The translations under genes and the position numbers were made by a program. From Tenebrionibacter intestinalis (lineage in GTDB: Bacteria > Pseudomonadota > Gammaproteobacteria > Enterobacterales > Enterobacteriaceae): a stretch of 64,000 bases of DNA. Position 1 is the first letter of the stretch, and each line of letters starts with the position of its first letter. Location of the stretch: assembly GCF_016632365.1 (NCBI RefSeq), contig NZ_JAEPBH010000015.1:1790-65789 (forward strand). The letters are read 5' to 3'. The notes beneath the pieces were generated by a model. The model was not told where the DNA came from and ran no database searches. It saw only the letters and a list, made by a program, of their open reading frames with translations. Below are positions 1-10,329 of the stretch, piece after piece.

Positions 1-113
1 AACAATAAAAAAATAAGGAAAATCAACCCATTGATTTTCGCCTGCTCTTTTTTACTATAGGCGTGTGTTGCTCTGCAATCTGGTGAAAACGGCTGGCTGT
101 AACCCGTTTATAT

Positions 114-154
114 ACCCGCGATAGCCATAACGCTAAACCTCGCGCGGGTTTTTA
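114..154 (+). terminator. possible terminator of the gene upstream of the window
   Basis: A 7-bp stem (ACCCGCG at 114-120 with CGCGGGT at 143-149) is followed directly by a run of T. The loop of about 22 nt is long for an intrinsic terminator, so this is tentative. No gene end is visible before it. The rest of 1-388 holds no coding region I can support and is probably the cycA promoter region. Confidence 0.35.
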
Positions 155-388
155 CATGGCCCGTTTAACGTTCTGTTTCAGGGCCGCCTGGAAATAAATA
201 ATTTTAACTTGCAAAGCGAGGCAGGAAAGGTATTTTTGTGAGTCGTTTCGCGTAATGAGAATGAAACAATACCATTTCTGAACATTCTATTAACATCTTC
301 TTCAGGATGAGATAAGACATTCTCATCCGTTCGGGCATTTATTCGCCAGGCCCGGAATAATAATGTCAGAATAAAGGCCGCAGAGCCT

Positions 389-402
389 CACAACACACAA
401 CG
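389..402 (+). promoter_or_regulatory. CA-rich GcvB sRNA target in the cycA leader
   Basis: CACAACACACAACG lies 15 nt before the cycA start and overlaps the ribosome-binding region (AGG at 404-406). The GcvB small RNA of enterobacteria uses its GU-rich R1 region to bind CA-rich stretches (CACAACAY-like), and cycA is an established GcvB target. The motif is seen directly; pairing in this strain is inferred. Confidence 0.6.
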
Positions 403-417
403 CAGGTATAAAAAAAT

Positions 418-1830
418 ATGGTAGACCAGATTAAAGCCGCTGATGAGGCGCAGGAGCCGGAAGAACGCACGCTACGGCGTAATCTCACCAATCGTCATAT
501 TCAGCTTATTGCTATTGGCGGCGCGATAGGCACCGGCCTTTTTATGGGTTCAGGGAAAACAATCAGCCTTGCGGGGCCGTCGATCATTTTCGTCTATATG
601 ATTATCGGCTTTATGCTGTTTTTTGTTATGCGTGCTATGGGCGAGCTGCTGCTTTCCAACCTCGAATATAAATCCTTCAGCGATTTTGCAGCCGATCTTC
701 TGGGGCCGTGGGCAGGCTATTTTACGGGCTGGACTTACTGGTTCTGCTGGGTCGTGACGGGTATGGCCGATGTGGTGGCGATTGCCGCCTATGCCCAGTT
801 CTGGTTTCCGGGGCTTTCCGACTGGGTGGTGGCGCTGGCGGTTGTGGTGTTATTGCTGACGCTAAACCTGGCCACAGTAAAGCTGTTTGGTGAAATGGAA
901 TTCTGGTTTGCGATGATCAAAATCGTCGCTATTGTCGCGCTAATTGTTGTTGGCCTGGTGATGGTGCTGATGCACTTTACGTCACCGGGCGGCGTGCAGG
1001 CGTCGTTTACGCATCTGTGGAACGATGGCGGCTGGTTTCCGAAAGGCATCAGCGGTTTCTTTGCGGGCTTTCAGATTGCGGTGTTTGCGTTTGTCGGTAT
1101 TGAACTGGTGGGCACTACCGCTGCCGAAACGAAAGATCCTGAAAAATCTCTGCCGCGCGCTATCAACTCCATCCCGATTCGTATCATTATGTTTTATGTT
1201 TTCGCGCTGATCGTCATTATGTCGGTAACGCCCTGGGGTTCTGTGGTGGCGAGCAAAAGCCCGTTCGTTGAGCTGTTCGTACTGGCAGGGCTGCCTGCCG
1301 CAGCCAGCATTATTAATTTTGTGGTGTTGACCTCCGCGGCCTCTTCCGCCAACAGCGGCGTCTTTTCTACCAGCCGTATGCTCTATGGTCTGGCGCAGGA
1401 TGGCGCCGCGCCGCGGAGCTTTGGCAGGCTGTCGCGCCGCGCTGTTCCCGCCACTGGCCTGTCCTTCTCCTGTTTGTGCCTGCTGGGCGGCGTGGTGTTG
1501 GTTTACCTTATTCCCGACGTTATTACCGTTTTTACTATGGTTACCACCGTGTCGGCGATTCTGTTTATGTTTGTCTGGACGATTATCCTGTGTTCATGGC
1601 TGGTGTATCGCCGCCAGCGCCCTGAATTACATGAAAAGTCTATTTATAAAATGCCGCTTGGCCGCCTGATGTGCTGGGTGTGTATGGCGTTCTTTGTCTT
1701 TGTGCTGGCGCTATTGACGCTGGAAGACGATACGCGTCAGGCGCTGTTGGTGACGCCGCTGTGGTTTATCGTACTGGGGGCGTGCTGGTTAGTTATCGGT
1801 AAGAAACGCCTCGCGGGCGCGCGGCATTAA
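418..1830 (+). CDS. cycA: D-serine/D-alanine/glycine:H+ symporter CycA
   Basis: The 470-residue product has the length of E. coli CycA and matches it closely along its whole length. It belongs to the amino acid-polyamine-organocation (APC) family. It is an inner-membrane proton symporter that imports glycine, D-alanine, D-serine and the antibiotic D-cycloserine. About twelve hydrophobic segments are visible; the first carries the APC glycine motif GGAIGTGLF at about residues 34-42. The cytoplasmic N-terminus contains the conserved RRNLTNRH. The ATG at 418 follows a modest Shine-Dalgarno sequence and a CA-rich leader that fits GcvB control. The gene is monocistronic and converges with ytfE, with terminators between them. 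Confidence 0.97.
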   Translation: MVDQIKAADEAQEPEERTLRRNLTNRHIQLIAIGGAIGTGLFMGSGKTISLAGPSIIFVYMIIGFMLFFVMRAMGELLLSNLEYKSFSDFAADLLGPWAGYFTGWTYWFCWVVTGMADVVAIAAYAQFWFPGLSDWVVALAVVVLLLTLNLATVKLFGEMEFWFAMIKIVAIVALIVVGLVMVLMHFTSPGGVQASFTHLWNDGGWFPKGISGFFAGFQIAVFAFVGIELVGTTAAETKDPEKSLPRAINSIPIRIIMFYVFALIVIMSVTPWGSVVASKSPFVELFVLAGLPAAASIINFVVLTSAASSANSGVFSTSRMLYGLAQDGAAPRSFGRLSRRAVPATGLSFSCLCLLGGVVLVYLIPDVITVFTMVTTVSAILFMFVWTIILCSWLVYRRQRPELHEKSIYKMPLGRLMCWVCMAFFVFVLALLTLEDDTRQALLVTPLWFIVLGACWLVIGKKRLAGARH

Positions 1831-1834
1831 AAAA

Positions 1835-1852
1835 GGCCCGTTAAAACGGGCC
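1835..1852 (-). terminator. rho-independent terminator of ytfE
   Basis: An 8-bp inverted repeat (GGCCCGTT with AACGGGCC) is flanked by A on the plus strand, so the minus-strand transcript ends in a hairpin followed by U. It suits the leftward ytfE transcript. Confidence 0.7.
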
Positions 1853-1868
1853 AAAAAGAGTAACATTC

Positions 1869-1891
1869 AGGCGCCTTCAGGGCGCCTTTTC
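1869..1891 (+). terminator. rho-independent terminator of cycA
   Basis: AGGCGCC (1869-1875) pairs with GGCGCCT (1881-1887) and is followed by a short T-rich stretch. It lies just past the cycA stop and abuts the ytfE stop. Confidence 0.65.
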
Positions 1892-1893
1892 AT

Positions 1894-2556
1894 TTATTTT
1901 CCAGCGAGGGCGCGCGGAAACAGAACGTTATTTTCAAGATTGATGTGATCCATCAGATCATCGATCGTTTCGTTGATGCCGTTATACAGTGTGCGCCAGG
2001 TGGTGCAGGCTTCTGCCGGCGGCGTGACGTTATGGGTAATATGCTTAATGACGTCCAGCAGTTCGCCGGCCTCGTCGTGTTCTCTTTCCATGACGCTAAT
2101 CGGCCCCATAGCCTGTGTGCCCATCCCCTGTTTGATCATGGGAAACAGGATTTGTTCTTCTTTCATCATGTGGCTGGAAAGTTCTTCGTGCAGCATGGTT
2201 AGCTGTTTAGCCAGGCCGCGTGGAACGCTGGGTTTATCGGCGTGAACGCGCTCAACCTTGGTTGCCTGAAGGATCAATTCCGGCAATTGTTCGCGGTGCC
2301 TGTCGTGGTAGCGTACGATGATGTGATCGATAATGTCGGCCAGCGGCGCGTTGCGCCAGTCTTTTTCCTGAGGCTGCTCGGCCAGCAGAGCCAGTTCGGC
2401 TTCAATCGCGTCCAGATCCAGCTCACGACGGGTAGCGGCACGCTCAAGCGTTTGTTTGCCGCCGCAGCAGAAATCCAGATCGTATTTACGAAACAGCGCA
2501 GAAGCGCGCGGAATAGTTAATGCCAGTTCGCCCAAAGCCTGGTCACGCAATGCCAT
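1894..2556 (-). CDS. ytfE: iron-sulfur cluster repair di-iron protein YtfE (RIC)
   Basis: The product of 220 residues has the same length as E. coli YtfE and matches it throughout. YtfE is a cytoplasmic di-iron hemerythrin-like protein that repairs iron-sulfur clusters damaged by nitric oxide and peroxide. An N-terminal ScdA-type domain carries the paired cysteines of DFCCGG. The C-terminal hemerythrin-like region holds the conserved histidine and glutamate ligands ([55 protein letters not shown]). An upstream in-frame ATG at 2571 would add five residues. The ATG at 2556 is preferred because it has a good AGGA site just before it and gives the family N-terminus MALRDQ. A strong NsrR operator lies upstream. 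Confidence 0.96.
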   Translation of the reverse strand: MALRDQALGELALTIPRASALFRKYDLDFCCGGKQTLERAATRRELDLDAIEAELALLAEQPQEKDWRNAPLADIIDHIIVRYHDRHREQLPELILQATKVERVHADKPSVPRGLAKQLTMLHEELSSHMMKEEQILFPMIKQGMGTQAMGPISVMEREHDEAGELLDVIKHITHNVTPPAEACTTWRTLYNGINETIDDLMDHINLENNVLFPRALAGK

Positions 2557-2583
2557 AGCCTGAATCCTCATCAGTCAATTTAT

Positions 2584-2606
2584 AAATTGCATTTTAAATG
2601 CATCTT
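2584..2606 (-). promoter_or_regulatory. NsrR operator upstream of ytfE
   Basis: The 23-bp element reads on the minus strand as two 11-bp arms, AAGATGCATTT and AATGCAATTT-like, around a central A. This is nearly the published NsrR consensus. ytfE is the classic target of NsrR, the NO-sensing iron-sulfur repressor. The site lies 28-50 bp upstream of the start codon, where it would overlap the promoter. Confidence 0.85.
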
Positions 2607-2616
2607 AATGCGCGGG

Positions 2617-3592
2617 CTATACCTCTTTTAAGGTAGAGGGGCTTTTTGCGCCCGTTCTTTTTGGCCTGGCGTACACCGCCATCGTTACGCCGGCGATCAG
2701 CGCCGCAATACCCAGCAGCGTGGCCAGCGGCGGCCAGCTCTGGCGAAGAAGAAAGGTATAAAGCAGCCCTGCCAGGTTCTCAAAAACAATCAGCGGGCCA
2801 AGGATAACCGTTGGAAGACGCTGGCTGGCTTCGTTCCAGCACAGCGCGCCAAGCCAGGAGCACAATACGGCGATGGCGATCATCAGCAGAATAAATACAC
2901 CGGGGCGTGGGCCGAACGGCAGGGAGAATGCGGGGGCATGGCGCGACAGCCAGATGCAGGTGCTGGCATAGCCGAGCAGTGAAAAGGGAAGTATCACCAG
3001 CCCCTGCGCCGTTGCCCACATCAACGGATTTTTTTGCGGGTTATGGCGCAACCAACGCGCATTCTGTAACGCGTAAAAGGCCCAGCAAACCATAAGCCGC
3101 CACCGCCAGCGCCAGTCCGCTGAGATACCGCCACCCGCCTTGCACGGGCCGATCGCCGCATAGTTCAGAGTAATTAACCAGCGCCAGCCCGATAGCGACG
3201 ACGCACAGCGAAAACAGCAGCCGCCGCCACGTCAGCGCGCCATCATGCTGGCTATAGAGCAGGTTTGCACACACAGGCAGCACCACTGGCAGCGTACCGA
3301 CAATCATCGTGGCGACTGGCGCTCCGGTGCGCTGGATAGCAGCGGCAAGGCACAGGTAGTAGATGAGGTTGCCCACGGCAGAAAGCTTTAGCGCCGTCAA
3401 CCAGTCGGCCCGTTTCAGTGAACGTAACCGGGCGCGGTTTAGCCACGCCAGCGGTATCGCGATCAAACCCAGCGCCACATAGCGCCCGCTGGCCTGAAGC
3501 GCTGCGGGGTATTCAGCGATAATTTCAGGGCTGACAAAAATCAGCCCCCACATCAGCCCCGCCAGCAGGGCAAACGACACTCCGCGTACCAT
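2617..3592 (-). pseudogene. ytfF: DMT-family inner-membrane transporter YtfF, frameshifted
   Basis: The two halves of one YtfF-like protein of the drug/metabolite transporter (EamA) superfamily are in different frames. The first half starts at ATG 3592 after an AGGAG site and matches E. coli YtfF residues 1 to about 195 (ALLAGLMWGLIF, GNLIYYLCLA, GTLPVVLPV). The second half, from about 3093 to the stop at 2617, matches the rest (VCWAFYALQNARWL, SLPFGPRP, PTVILGPLIVFE). The switch lies near 3085-3095 and amounts to one extra base or two missing. No other damage is visible, so the lesion is recent or a sequencing or assembly error. YtfF's substrate is unknown. If the frame were restored the product would have about 324 residues, close to the 321 of E. 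coli. Confidence 0.85.
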
Positions 3593-3730
3593 AGCGGCTC
3601 CTGTGAGCAAATATGCGTCTTTTTATGGTACAGGCGAGGTAATGCCTTGTCGCAGCCGGTTTGGCTTACATTTCATAAATGTTGCGATTATGTGAGGCAG
3701 CCCCCCGACGGCGCAGGGGGCGCAGCGCTG

Positions 3731-5677
3731 TCAGGGGTTACGTAAATCCAGTTGATAAATGGCAAAACCAGCGTTATCCGTATCGATCCGCTTTACCGGA
3801 TATTGCGCGTGGGCGTGAATAAAATCAGCGGCTTTTGCCGAAGGCGAGGTTTCAAAGCGGATATCCAGCGCTGCCTTGCTGGTAACCGGAGCCAGCCGCC
3901 AGTTGCGATCGGCCGCCGGATGGATTTCGCCGTTCCTGCGCGACTGTTCGGTAATCCAGGCCGCGACAATCGCGCGGTTTTCGTCTGGTGCGGCAATCAC
4001 GACGCTCTGCTCGCCAGTACCTGCGAACTTACCGCCGTAGGCGCGGTAATTATTGGTAGCAACAAGGAATAATGCCTGCGGATCGACAGGCTTTTCGTTC
4101 CAGCTTAATGCCTGAATGCGCTTTGCCTGCGGGTTAATTAGCTGGCATTCGCTGTCGTAGCGCGCCGGTTGCGTAACGTCTATCTGGTATTTTACGCCGT
4201 CAATGGTGTCGAAATTATAAGTGCGAAAGCCGTCCCAGTTTAGTAGCGGCTGCGGCTTTTCGCTGTTCGAGTCTATCTGGTTGAACATCCCGGCGGCGCA
4301 TTCCAGCCACTCCTGCAATTGCTGTCCGTTGATTTTTACCACTGCCAGCGTGTTGGGATAGATATAAAGATCGGCGGCATTGCGGAAGGTCAGCGGCCCC
4401 TTCGCCACCTCGATATAGCCAGTGGGATCGTTTTTTCGCCCGCCAGCGCGAAAAGGCGCGGCGGCAGCCAGCACCGGCAGCCCCTGCAGGTCCGGGTCGC
4501 CCTGAATATGGCGCTCAACCCAGGCGCGCTGAGCGTTGTTGACCACCTGAATTGTTGGATCGTCCTGCACCAGCGCCAGGTAGCTGTACATATCATCTGC
4601 GGATTTACCAATAGGCTTAGCAACAAACTTCCGCGTCGCTTCGTGATCGCGCGCCAGGATTTTTACCAGGTTGCTATCTTCTGCCGCCAGGGCGCGTTTG
4701 TGGGCTTTATCGAAAACAGGCCGCGCCTCGGCCTGCGCGCTCACTGTTTTCCAACTGCCCTGGTCGTTATTCAACACCAGATCGACCACGCCAAGATGGT
4801 CGCCCCACATGCCGGGCATGACTGCCGGCACGCCGTTGATGGTGCCTTTTTTAATATCGACGCCGGGAATGTTGGCGAAATCGCTGCCGGGGAAGATGGC
4901 GTGAGCGTGACCAAAAAGGATGGCATCGACGCCGGGTACCTGGCTTAAATAGTAAACTGAGTTTTCCGCCATAGCGCGGTATGGCTCGCTGGAAAGCCCC
5001 GAATGTGCAACAACCACAATAAGATCTGCGCCTTCGTTCAGCATTTTGGGCACGTAGCGGCGAACGGTATCGGTGATGTCGCTAACTGTAACTTTACCGT
5101 TGAGATGCGCCTTATCCCACACGGTTATCTGTGGCGGAACCAGACCAATATAGCCGATGCGCAGAGTATGGGATTTTCCTTCACGGTCCTTCACCTCGGT
5201 TTCTTTAATCAGATAAGGCGTGAACATGGGGTTGCCGGTGGCGCTGTCGATAATATTGGCGTTGATATACGCAAAGCGCGCGCCCGCCAGCGCTTTATGC
5301 AGATAGGTCAGTCCGTAGTTAAATTCGTGGTTGCCGAGGTTGCCGACCGTATAGTTTAGCGAGTTCATCGCCTTATAGACGGGATGAATGCCGCCATTGT
5401 TAAGACCGCCGTTTGCGGCGTAATCACCCAGTGGGCTGCCCTGAATCACATCGCCGTTGTCTACCAGCACGCTATTGACGGCCTGCGCGCGCGCCGCTTT
5501 GATTAAGCTGGCTGTGCGCACCAGACCAAACCGCTCGCTGGGGACATCTTTGTAGTAGTCAAAATCCATCATATTGCTGTGCAAGTCTGTGGTTTCCAGA
5601 ATGCGCAGGTCTACCGTAGCAGCGTGTGTGGCGGCGATAGCCAGCACGGCCAGAAGCGTTGCACTAAACTTAATCAT
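3731..5677 (-). CDS. cpdB: periplasmic 2',3'-cyclic-nucleotide 2'-phosphodiesterase/3'-nucleotidase CpdB
   Basis: CpdB hydrolyses 2',3'-cyclic nucleotides and 3'-nucleotides in the periplasm, letting cells use them as nutrients. The protein of 648 residues (E. coli 647) begins with a signal peptide, [19 protein letters not shown]. The metallophosphatase domain follows, with [21 protein letters not shown] and FGHAHA as metal ligands. A C-terminal 5'-nucleotidase domain includes TNNYRAYGG. The reading frame is open upstream to 5791, but the start at 5677 has a strong AAGGACG site and gives the known signal sequence. The gene stands alone, divergent from cysQ. Confidence 0.97.
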   Translation of the reverse strand: MIKFSATLLAVLAIAATHAATVDLRILETTDLHSNMMDFDYYKDVPSERFGLVRTASLIKAARAQAVNSVLVDNGDVIQGSPLGDYAANGGLNNGGIHPVYKAMNSLNYTVGNLGNHEFNYGLTYLHKALAGARFAYINANIIDSATGNPMFTPYLIKETEVKDREGKSHTLRIGYIGLVPPQITVWDKAHLNGKVTVSDITDTVRRYVPKMLNEGADLIVVVAHSGLSSEPYRAMAENSVYYLSQVPGVDAILFGHAHAIFPGSDFANIPGVDIKKGTINGVPAVMPGMWGDHLGVVDLVLNNDQGSWKTVSAQAEARPVFDKAHKRALAAEDSNLVKILARDHEATRKFVAKPIGKSADDMYSYLALVQDDPTIQVVNNAQRAWVERHIQGDPDLQGLPVLAAAAPFRAGGRKNDPTGYIEVAKGPLTFRNAADLYIYPNTLAVVKINGQQLQEWLECAAGMFNQIDSNSEKPQPLLNWDGFRTYNFDTIDGVKYQIDVTQPARYDSECQLINPQAKRIQALSWNEKPVDPQALFLVATNNYRAYGGKFAGTGEQSVVIAAPDENRAIVAAWITEQSRRNGEIHPAADRNWRLAPVTSKAALDIRFETSPSAKAADFIHAHAQYPVKRIDTDNAGFAIYQLDLRNP

Positions 5678-5894
5678 TGTTATCGTCCTTTTAAGATCTG
5701 CTCCACAAAAAACGTTGTAGCTCCGTGCCCGTTGCAGGCAGAACAGAGAATACTGCCAGATTTTGAAAGACGTAAACCGGAATCGCTTCACAGATAGCGC
5801 AGCCCGGCGTAATGAGTTATAAAACCCGATTAATAAAACAACGGGTTAACCCTTTTCGCGGTACGTCATTGCGGTGAACGTTAAGAGGTGAACG

Positions 5895-6641
5895 ATGCTA
5901 GAAAATATTTGCAAACTTGCAAGGGATGCGGGCGATGCCATCATGCAGGTTTATAACGGTGAAAAACCGTTACAGACTGCCAGCAAAGCCGATGACTCAC
6001 CGGTCACTGCGGCGGATATCGCCGCCCATACCGTTATTATTAATGGATTGCGCGCGTTAACGCCGGATGTTCCCGTGTTGTCTGAAGAAGATCCGCCCGG
6101 CTGGGACGCGCGCCGCGGCTGGCAACGCTACTGGTTAGTCGACCCGCTGGACGGTACGAAAGAATTCCTTAAGCGCAACGGCGAATTCACGGTTAATATT
6201 GCGTTTATTGATAACGGCAAGCCGGTGCTCGGCGTGGTGTATGCGCCCGCGTTGGCGGTCATGTATAGTGCGCAGCAGGGTAAAGCATGGAAAGAAGAGA
6301 GCGGCGTGCGCAACCCGATACAGGTGCGCGACGCAAGACCGCCGCAGGTGGTGATAAGCCGTTCTCACAGCGATAACGCCGAGCTGGCCGAGTACCTACA
6401 GCAACTGGGTGAACATCAGACCACGGCCATCGGCTCGTCGCTAAAGTTTTGCCTTGTGGCTGAGGGAAAAGCGCAGCTTTATCCTCGCTTTGGCGAAACC
6501 ACCCACATCTGGGATACCGCTGCGGGGCATGCTATCGCTATTGCGGCCGGGGCGCATGTTAATGACTGGACGGGCCGCCCTCTGGATTATACTCCGCGTG
6601 AATCTTTCCTTAACCCAGGCTTTCGGGTCTCTATTTTTTAA
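5895..6641 (+). CDS. cysQ: 3'(2'),5'-bisphosphate nucleotidase CysQ
   Basis: The 248-residue protein matches E. coli CysQ (246). It removes the 3'-phosphate from adenosine 3',5'-bisphosphate, the by-product of sulfate assimilation and of acyl-carrier-protein priming, and acts at the inner membrane face. The inositol-monophosphatase-type motifs are visible: [18 protein letters not shown] (metal and phosphate binding) and the C-terminal WDTAAGHAI. The start follows AAGAGGTG. The last 11 nt overlap tail-to-tail with ytfJ on the other strand, so the two transcripts must end inside each other's coding region or read through it. Confidence 0.97.
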   Translation: MLENICKLARDAGDAIMQVYNGEKPLQTASKADDSPVTAADIAAHTVIINGLRALTPDVPVLSEEDPPGWDARRGWQRYWLVDPLDGTKEFLKRNGEFTVNIAFIDNGKPVLGVVYAPALAVMYSAQQGKAWKEESGVRNPIQVRDARPPQVVISRSHSDNAELAEYLQQLGEHQTTAIGSSLKFCLVAEGKAQLYPRFGETTHIWDTAAGHAIAIAAGAHVNDWTGRPLDYTPRESFLNPGFRVSIF

Positions 6642-7185
6642 GGAGTGAATGCAGCAGGTTAATAACCTGCTGCGTCTGCTGTTGAGTCAGTGCGCCATCT
6701 TTAGCGAAGCGTACCCGGCCATCTTTATCCAGCACTACGATAGCGGAGCTTTTAGCCTCCAGCTGCCATGCCTTACGCGCTGCGCCTTTGCTGTCTACGA
6801 TAAACTGCGACCACGGATACTGGCGTTTGTTGCGCTCGATGTTGGTACGTACAAACATGCCGGTACCCGCAATAGCGTCGTCGGTATTAATTACCGTAGT
6901 GGTTTGATAGCGATCGCGAGGAAGCTTCGCGGATTTTATCGCCTCGATTAGCGCAGCGTTCATCTCTTTGGCCGATGAACGCCCGGCGATGTGTTGTAGT
7001 ACGCGCACTTTGCCTGGCAGTTGTGCGCTGTTCCAGTTTTTATCACTGAAAGCGCCGTTATTGAGCACCCGTTCCCCCCGATCGGCAATGCCAACCGGGG
7101 GAACGCGCTGGTTAAGCTTGAAGTTGTGCGCGGCTGCGGTAAAAGGCAGTAATATGGCGATAGCGAATGCGATGCGCAGGCTCAT
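6631..7185 (-). CDS. ytfJ: periplasmic YtfJ-family protein
   Basis: The 184-residue product equals E. coli YtfJ in length. It starts with a signal peptide ([19 protein letters not shown]) and is predicted periplasmic. The body ([48 protein letters not shown]) looks like a thioredoxin-type fold without a CxxC pair. The function is unknown; family members are annotated only as periplasmic or stress-linked. The open frame reaches back to 7245, but ATG 7185 has a CAGGAGC site and the signal peptide. The 3' end overlaps cysQ by 11 nt. Confidence 0.92.
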   Translation of the reverse strand: MSLRIAFAIAILLPFTAAAHNFKLNQRVPPVGIADRGERVLNNGAFSDKNWNSAQLPGKVRVLQHIAGRSSAKEMNAALIEAIKSAKLPRDRYQTTTVINTDDAIAGTGMFVRTNIERNKRQYPWSQFIVDSKGAARKAWQLEAKSSAIVVLDKDGRVRFAKDGALTQQQTQQVINLLHSLLKK

Positions 7186-7521
7186 GGTTGCTCCTGATTG
7201 TTGTTTTTTTGTTGTAAAAAATTCAAATATGGATGCGATAAGCAAAGCTTATGCTCACCTCGCCGGGCTTTCACGCAATGTTAGTGCCAGTCTGCGAAAC
7301 AGCGCACAAAAGCTGTAGATTTTGGGGGTTTATACTTGGTTGTCTCTATTTGCGAAAAGATTACTCTGTAAAATTGTAATAATAACGTAAATAAAATTGT
7401 ATGGGCTGGGTACATCTTCCACTTATGCGCTATAGTTCCTGAGCATCATCCTTTTGCGCTTCATCAGTCAGGGCTAATTGTGGCACCGCAGGGGCGTAGA
7501 TACTAGCAGGAGTACTGAACG

Positions 7522-7728
7522 ATGAAAATTTTCCAGCGTTACAACCCGCTTCAGATAGCCAAATACGTGAAAATTCTGTTCCGTGGGCGGTTGTATATTA
7601 AAGACGTTGGCGCTTTTGAGTTTGATAAGGGCAAAATTCTTTTGCCAAAGGTGAAAGACAAGCAGCATTTATCTGTTATGTCTGAGGTTAACCGCCAGGT
7701 AATGCGTATGCAAACTGAGATGGCGTAA
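7522..7728 (+). CDS. ytfK: SpoT-activating small protein YtfK (SatA)
   Basis: This 68-residue protein matches E. coli YtfK, a DUF1107-type protein found only in gammaproteobacteria. In E. coli it binds SpoT and tips it toward ppGpp synthesis during phosphate and fatty-acid starvation. The features seen are a basic N-terminal half ([24 protein letters not shown]) and a C-terminal helix ending [13 protein letters not shown]. The start has an AGCAGGAG site. The 336 bp upstream hold no other gene and presumably contain the promoter. A terminator follows at 7829. Confidence 0.93.
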   Translation: MKIFQRYNPLQIAKYVKILFRGRLYIKDVGAFEFDKGKILLPKVKDKQHLSVMSEVNRQVMRMQTEMA

Positions 7729-7828
7729 CTTAAGGGCAGGAAAGTAACGGCCCCTGTGGGGTTAATGCCGGTCAGTTAAGCATGTTTATGAATAACCGTT
7801 CATAACAATGCAAAAAACATGACATATT

Positions 7829-7855
7829 GAGGCCCATGACCGGGCCTCTTTTCTT
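7829..7855 (+). terminator. rho-independent terminator of ytfK
   Basis: GAGGCCC (7829-7835) pairs with GGGCCTC (7842-7848) across a 6-nt loop and is followed by TTTCTTTT. The 250 bp from here to the ytfL stop hold nothing I can identify. Confidence 0.8.
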
Positions 7856-8106
7856 TTATTTGGCCAGCATCTGGGTTCGTTTTTAACGTATACCGGCTTA
7901 CAGCGCAGGAGCCAACGCCCGCTGAACGAGACAGGCCGTCGGGCCTCGCAGGCTCATGGGCGGGCGATGAGCGCAGCGCGAAGCAAGAATGACTTTGCCG
8001 TGCGCCGCTGATGCTGTCCCCTTTGGTATCGGGCTTTTAATGAACGAAGCCCCCGCTTAACCCTGTGCGGCCCGCATTATCCCGCTGCGGGGGGCGTGTA
8101 TGAAAT

Positions 8107-9441
8107 TTATACGGCGCTCTGTTCGTCCGGCGCTTTTGGCAGCAGCGGCGCGGCAGGCTTGCTGTCGATGCGCGTGACCAGCAACTGATCGATGCGGTGG
8201 TTATCAATATCCACCACCTCAAACTTATAGCCGGAATATTTTACGGAATCCGTACGTTTTGGAATTTTGCGCAGCATATACATCATGAAGCCGCCGATGG
8301 TTTCATAGTTGTCGGAGTGCGGGAACTCGTCAATGTCCAGTACGCGCATCACGTCGTCAATCGGCGTACCGCCTTCCACCAGCCATGAATTTTCGTCGCG
8401 GGCGACAATCTGCTCTTCCATGCCCTGACCGACCAGATCGCCCATAAGCGTGGTCATTACATCATTCAGGGTAATAATGCCGACAACGAGCGCATATTCG
8501 TTCATGATAACGGCAAAGTCCTCCCCGGCGCTTTTAAAGCTTTCCAGCGCTTCGGATAGCGTCAAGGTATCCGGCACGATTAACGCATTGCGAATTTGCA
8601 CGCCGCTGCTTAACGCCAGGCTCTGATTACCCAGCACGCGCTTAAGCAGCTCTTTGGAGTCTACATAGCCGATAATGTGGTCGATATCCTCATTACACAC
8701 CAGAAATTTGGAATGTGGATGATGGGCGATTTTGTTTTTCAGGCTCTGCTCGTCTTCGTGCAGGTTGAACCAGATAATATTTTCGCGCGAGGTCATTGAC
8801 GACGGCACGGTACGCGATTCCAGTTCAAACACATTTTCAATCAGCTCGTGTTCCTGCTTACGCAATACGCCTGCCAGCGCGCCGGCCTCCACTACGGCAT
8901 AGATGTCGTCTGAGGTGATATCGTCTTTTCGTACCATTGGCAGCTTGAATATGCGGAAAATGATGTTGGCCAGGCCGTTGAAAAACCACACCAACGGGCG
9001 AAAAACAACGAGACAGAAGCGCATCGGGTTGATTATCCGTAACGCAATGGTTTCCGGGGCTATCATACCGATGCGTTTCGGGGTCAGATCGGCAAACAGA
9101 ATAAACAGGCCGGTGACCAGCGTAAACGACAGGATAAAACTGATTTGCTCTGCCAGTTCAGGGGATGTAAAGCGGATAAAAAGATCCCGGAAGGCGGGAG
9201 AAAAAGCAGCATCGCCAACGATACCGCCAAGAATGGCTACAGCGTTGAGGCCGATTTGCACCACGGTGAAGAACATACCCGGGCTTTCCTGCATCTTCAG
9301 CACCCGCTGAGCGTTGATGTTACCGTCATCGGCCATCAGCTTAAGTTTGATTTTACGTGACGCGGCCAGCGATATCTCAGACACCGAAAAGAACGCGCTG
9401 ATGGCAATCAGGCAAAGTATTATCAAAATACTGTTTAACAT
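8107..9441 (-). CDS. ytfL: CNNM/CBS-domain inner-membrane protein YtfL
   Basis: The product of 444 residues corresponds to E. coli YtfL (447). It belongs to the CorC/HlyC family. The N-terminal CNNM (DUF21) region has about four membrane segments (residues 1-150: SAFFSVSEISLAA, FTVVQIGLNAVAIL). Two CBS domains follow (about 195-330), then a C-terminal transporter-associated CorC_HlyC domain (WLVEGGTPIDDVMRVLDIDEFP). CNNM proteins export or regulate Mg2+; E. coli YtfL has been linked to cadaverine efflux, which is worth keeping open. It lies upstream of nothing co-directional and is separated from msrA by 249 bp. Confidence 0.93.
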   Translation of the reverse strand: MLNSILIILCLIAISAFFSVSEISLAASRKIKLKLMADDGNINAQRVLKMQESPGMFFTVVQIGLNAVAILGGIVGDAAFSPAFRDLFIRFTSPELAEQISFILSFTLVTGLFILFADLTPKRIGMIAPETIALRIINPMRFCLVVFRPLVWFFNGLANIIFRIFKLPMVRKDDITSDDIYAVVEAGALAGVLRKQEHELIENVFELESRTVPSSMTSRENIIWFNLHEDEQSLKNKIAHHPHSKFLVCNEDIDHIIGYVDSKELLKRVLGNQSLALSSGVQIRNALIVPDTLTLSEALESFKSAGEDFAVIMNEYALVVGIITLNDVMTTLMGDLVGQGMEEQIVARDENSWLVEGGTPIDDVMRVLDIDEFPHSDNYETIGGFMMYMLRKIPKRTDSVKYSGYKFEVVDIDNHRIDQLLVTRIDSKPAAPLLPKAPDEQSAV

Positions 9442-9690
9442 ATCTTATCCAGCCCTACAGACCGGATCCTCGGAAGGGAAGTTGATAAATCGATGTGATT
9501 GTTACCCGTACGCGCGGCCTGTCGTCAGGGAAATGCCTGAACGACTGCGATTAAAACGAAACGGATAACACACTAAAAGACCGACCCGCAGAGGCAGGGC
9601 CAGTCATGTTTCGCGGCTAGTATAACGTAAGCCGCGTCGCGCCTGCCAGAGGGCAAATTCTGAACGCGCAACAGCCCGCTGCCCGGCGAA

Positions 9691-10329
9691 TTATTTCTCT
9701 GGCGGCAGGCAGACGCCAGTACCGCCAATGCCGCAATAACCGTATGGATTTTTGTGCAGATATTGCTGGTGATCGTCTTCGGCATAGTAAAACGGCGTGG
9801 CGTCGCTAATTTCAGTGGTGATAGCGCGGCCGTCGCCCGAAGCCGCCATTGCCGCCTGATAACGCGCCAGGCTTGCGCGTGCGGCGGCGTTCTGTTCAGG
9901 CGTTAGCGGATAAATAGCTGAACGATACTGTGTGCCGCGATCGTTGCCTTGCTTCATTCCCTGAGCCGGATCGTGATTTTCCCAGAAAACTTGCAGCAGT
10001 CGCTCATAGCTGAGGGTGTTTGGATCGAAGACGATGCGCACCGCTTCGGCGTGACCGGTTTCTCCACTGCATACCTCACGGTAGGTGGGGTTGGGCGTAT
10101 AGCCGCCGGTGTAACCTGCCGCCGTGCTGTAGACGCCGGGCAACTGCCAGAAAAGACGCTCAACGCCCCAGAAACAGCCCATAGCGAACAGCGCTATCTC
10201 CATACCCGGCGGAACATTCGTCATTGAATGCCCGTTTACGGCATGCAGGCTGGAGACCGGCATGGGCGTGTTACGGCCCGGCAAGGCGTCAGCCGGTGAA
10301 ATAAGGTGGGATTTATCGAATATCTTCAC
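9691..10329 (-). CDS. msrA: peptide methionine-(S)-S-oxide reductase MsrA
   Basis: The product has 212 residues, the same as E. coli MsrA. It repairs S-sulfoxides of free and protein-bound methionine in the cytosol using thioredoxin. The catalytic motif GCFWG (about residues 50-54) is intact. [24 protein letters not shown] and the C-terminal resolving cysteine region ([15 protein letters not shown]) are also present. It is divergent from tamA across 213 bp, as in E. coli. Confidence 0.97.
   Translation of the reverse strand: MKIFDKSHLISPADALPGRNTPMPVSSLHAVNGHSMTNVPPGMEIALFAMGCFWGVERLFWQLPGVYSTAAGYTGGYTPNPTYREVCSGETGHAEAVRIVFDPNTLSYERLLQVFWENHDPAQGMKQGNDRGTQYRSAIYPLTPEQNAAARASLARYQAAMAASGDGRAITTEISDATPFYYAEDDHQQYLHKNPYGYCGIGGTGVCLPPEK

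Noticed and set aside
3041-3610. Two separate small membrane-protein genes in place of ytfF
   Set aside because: Both frames together match one EamA transporter from end to end, so one frameshifted gene is the better reading.
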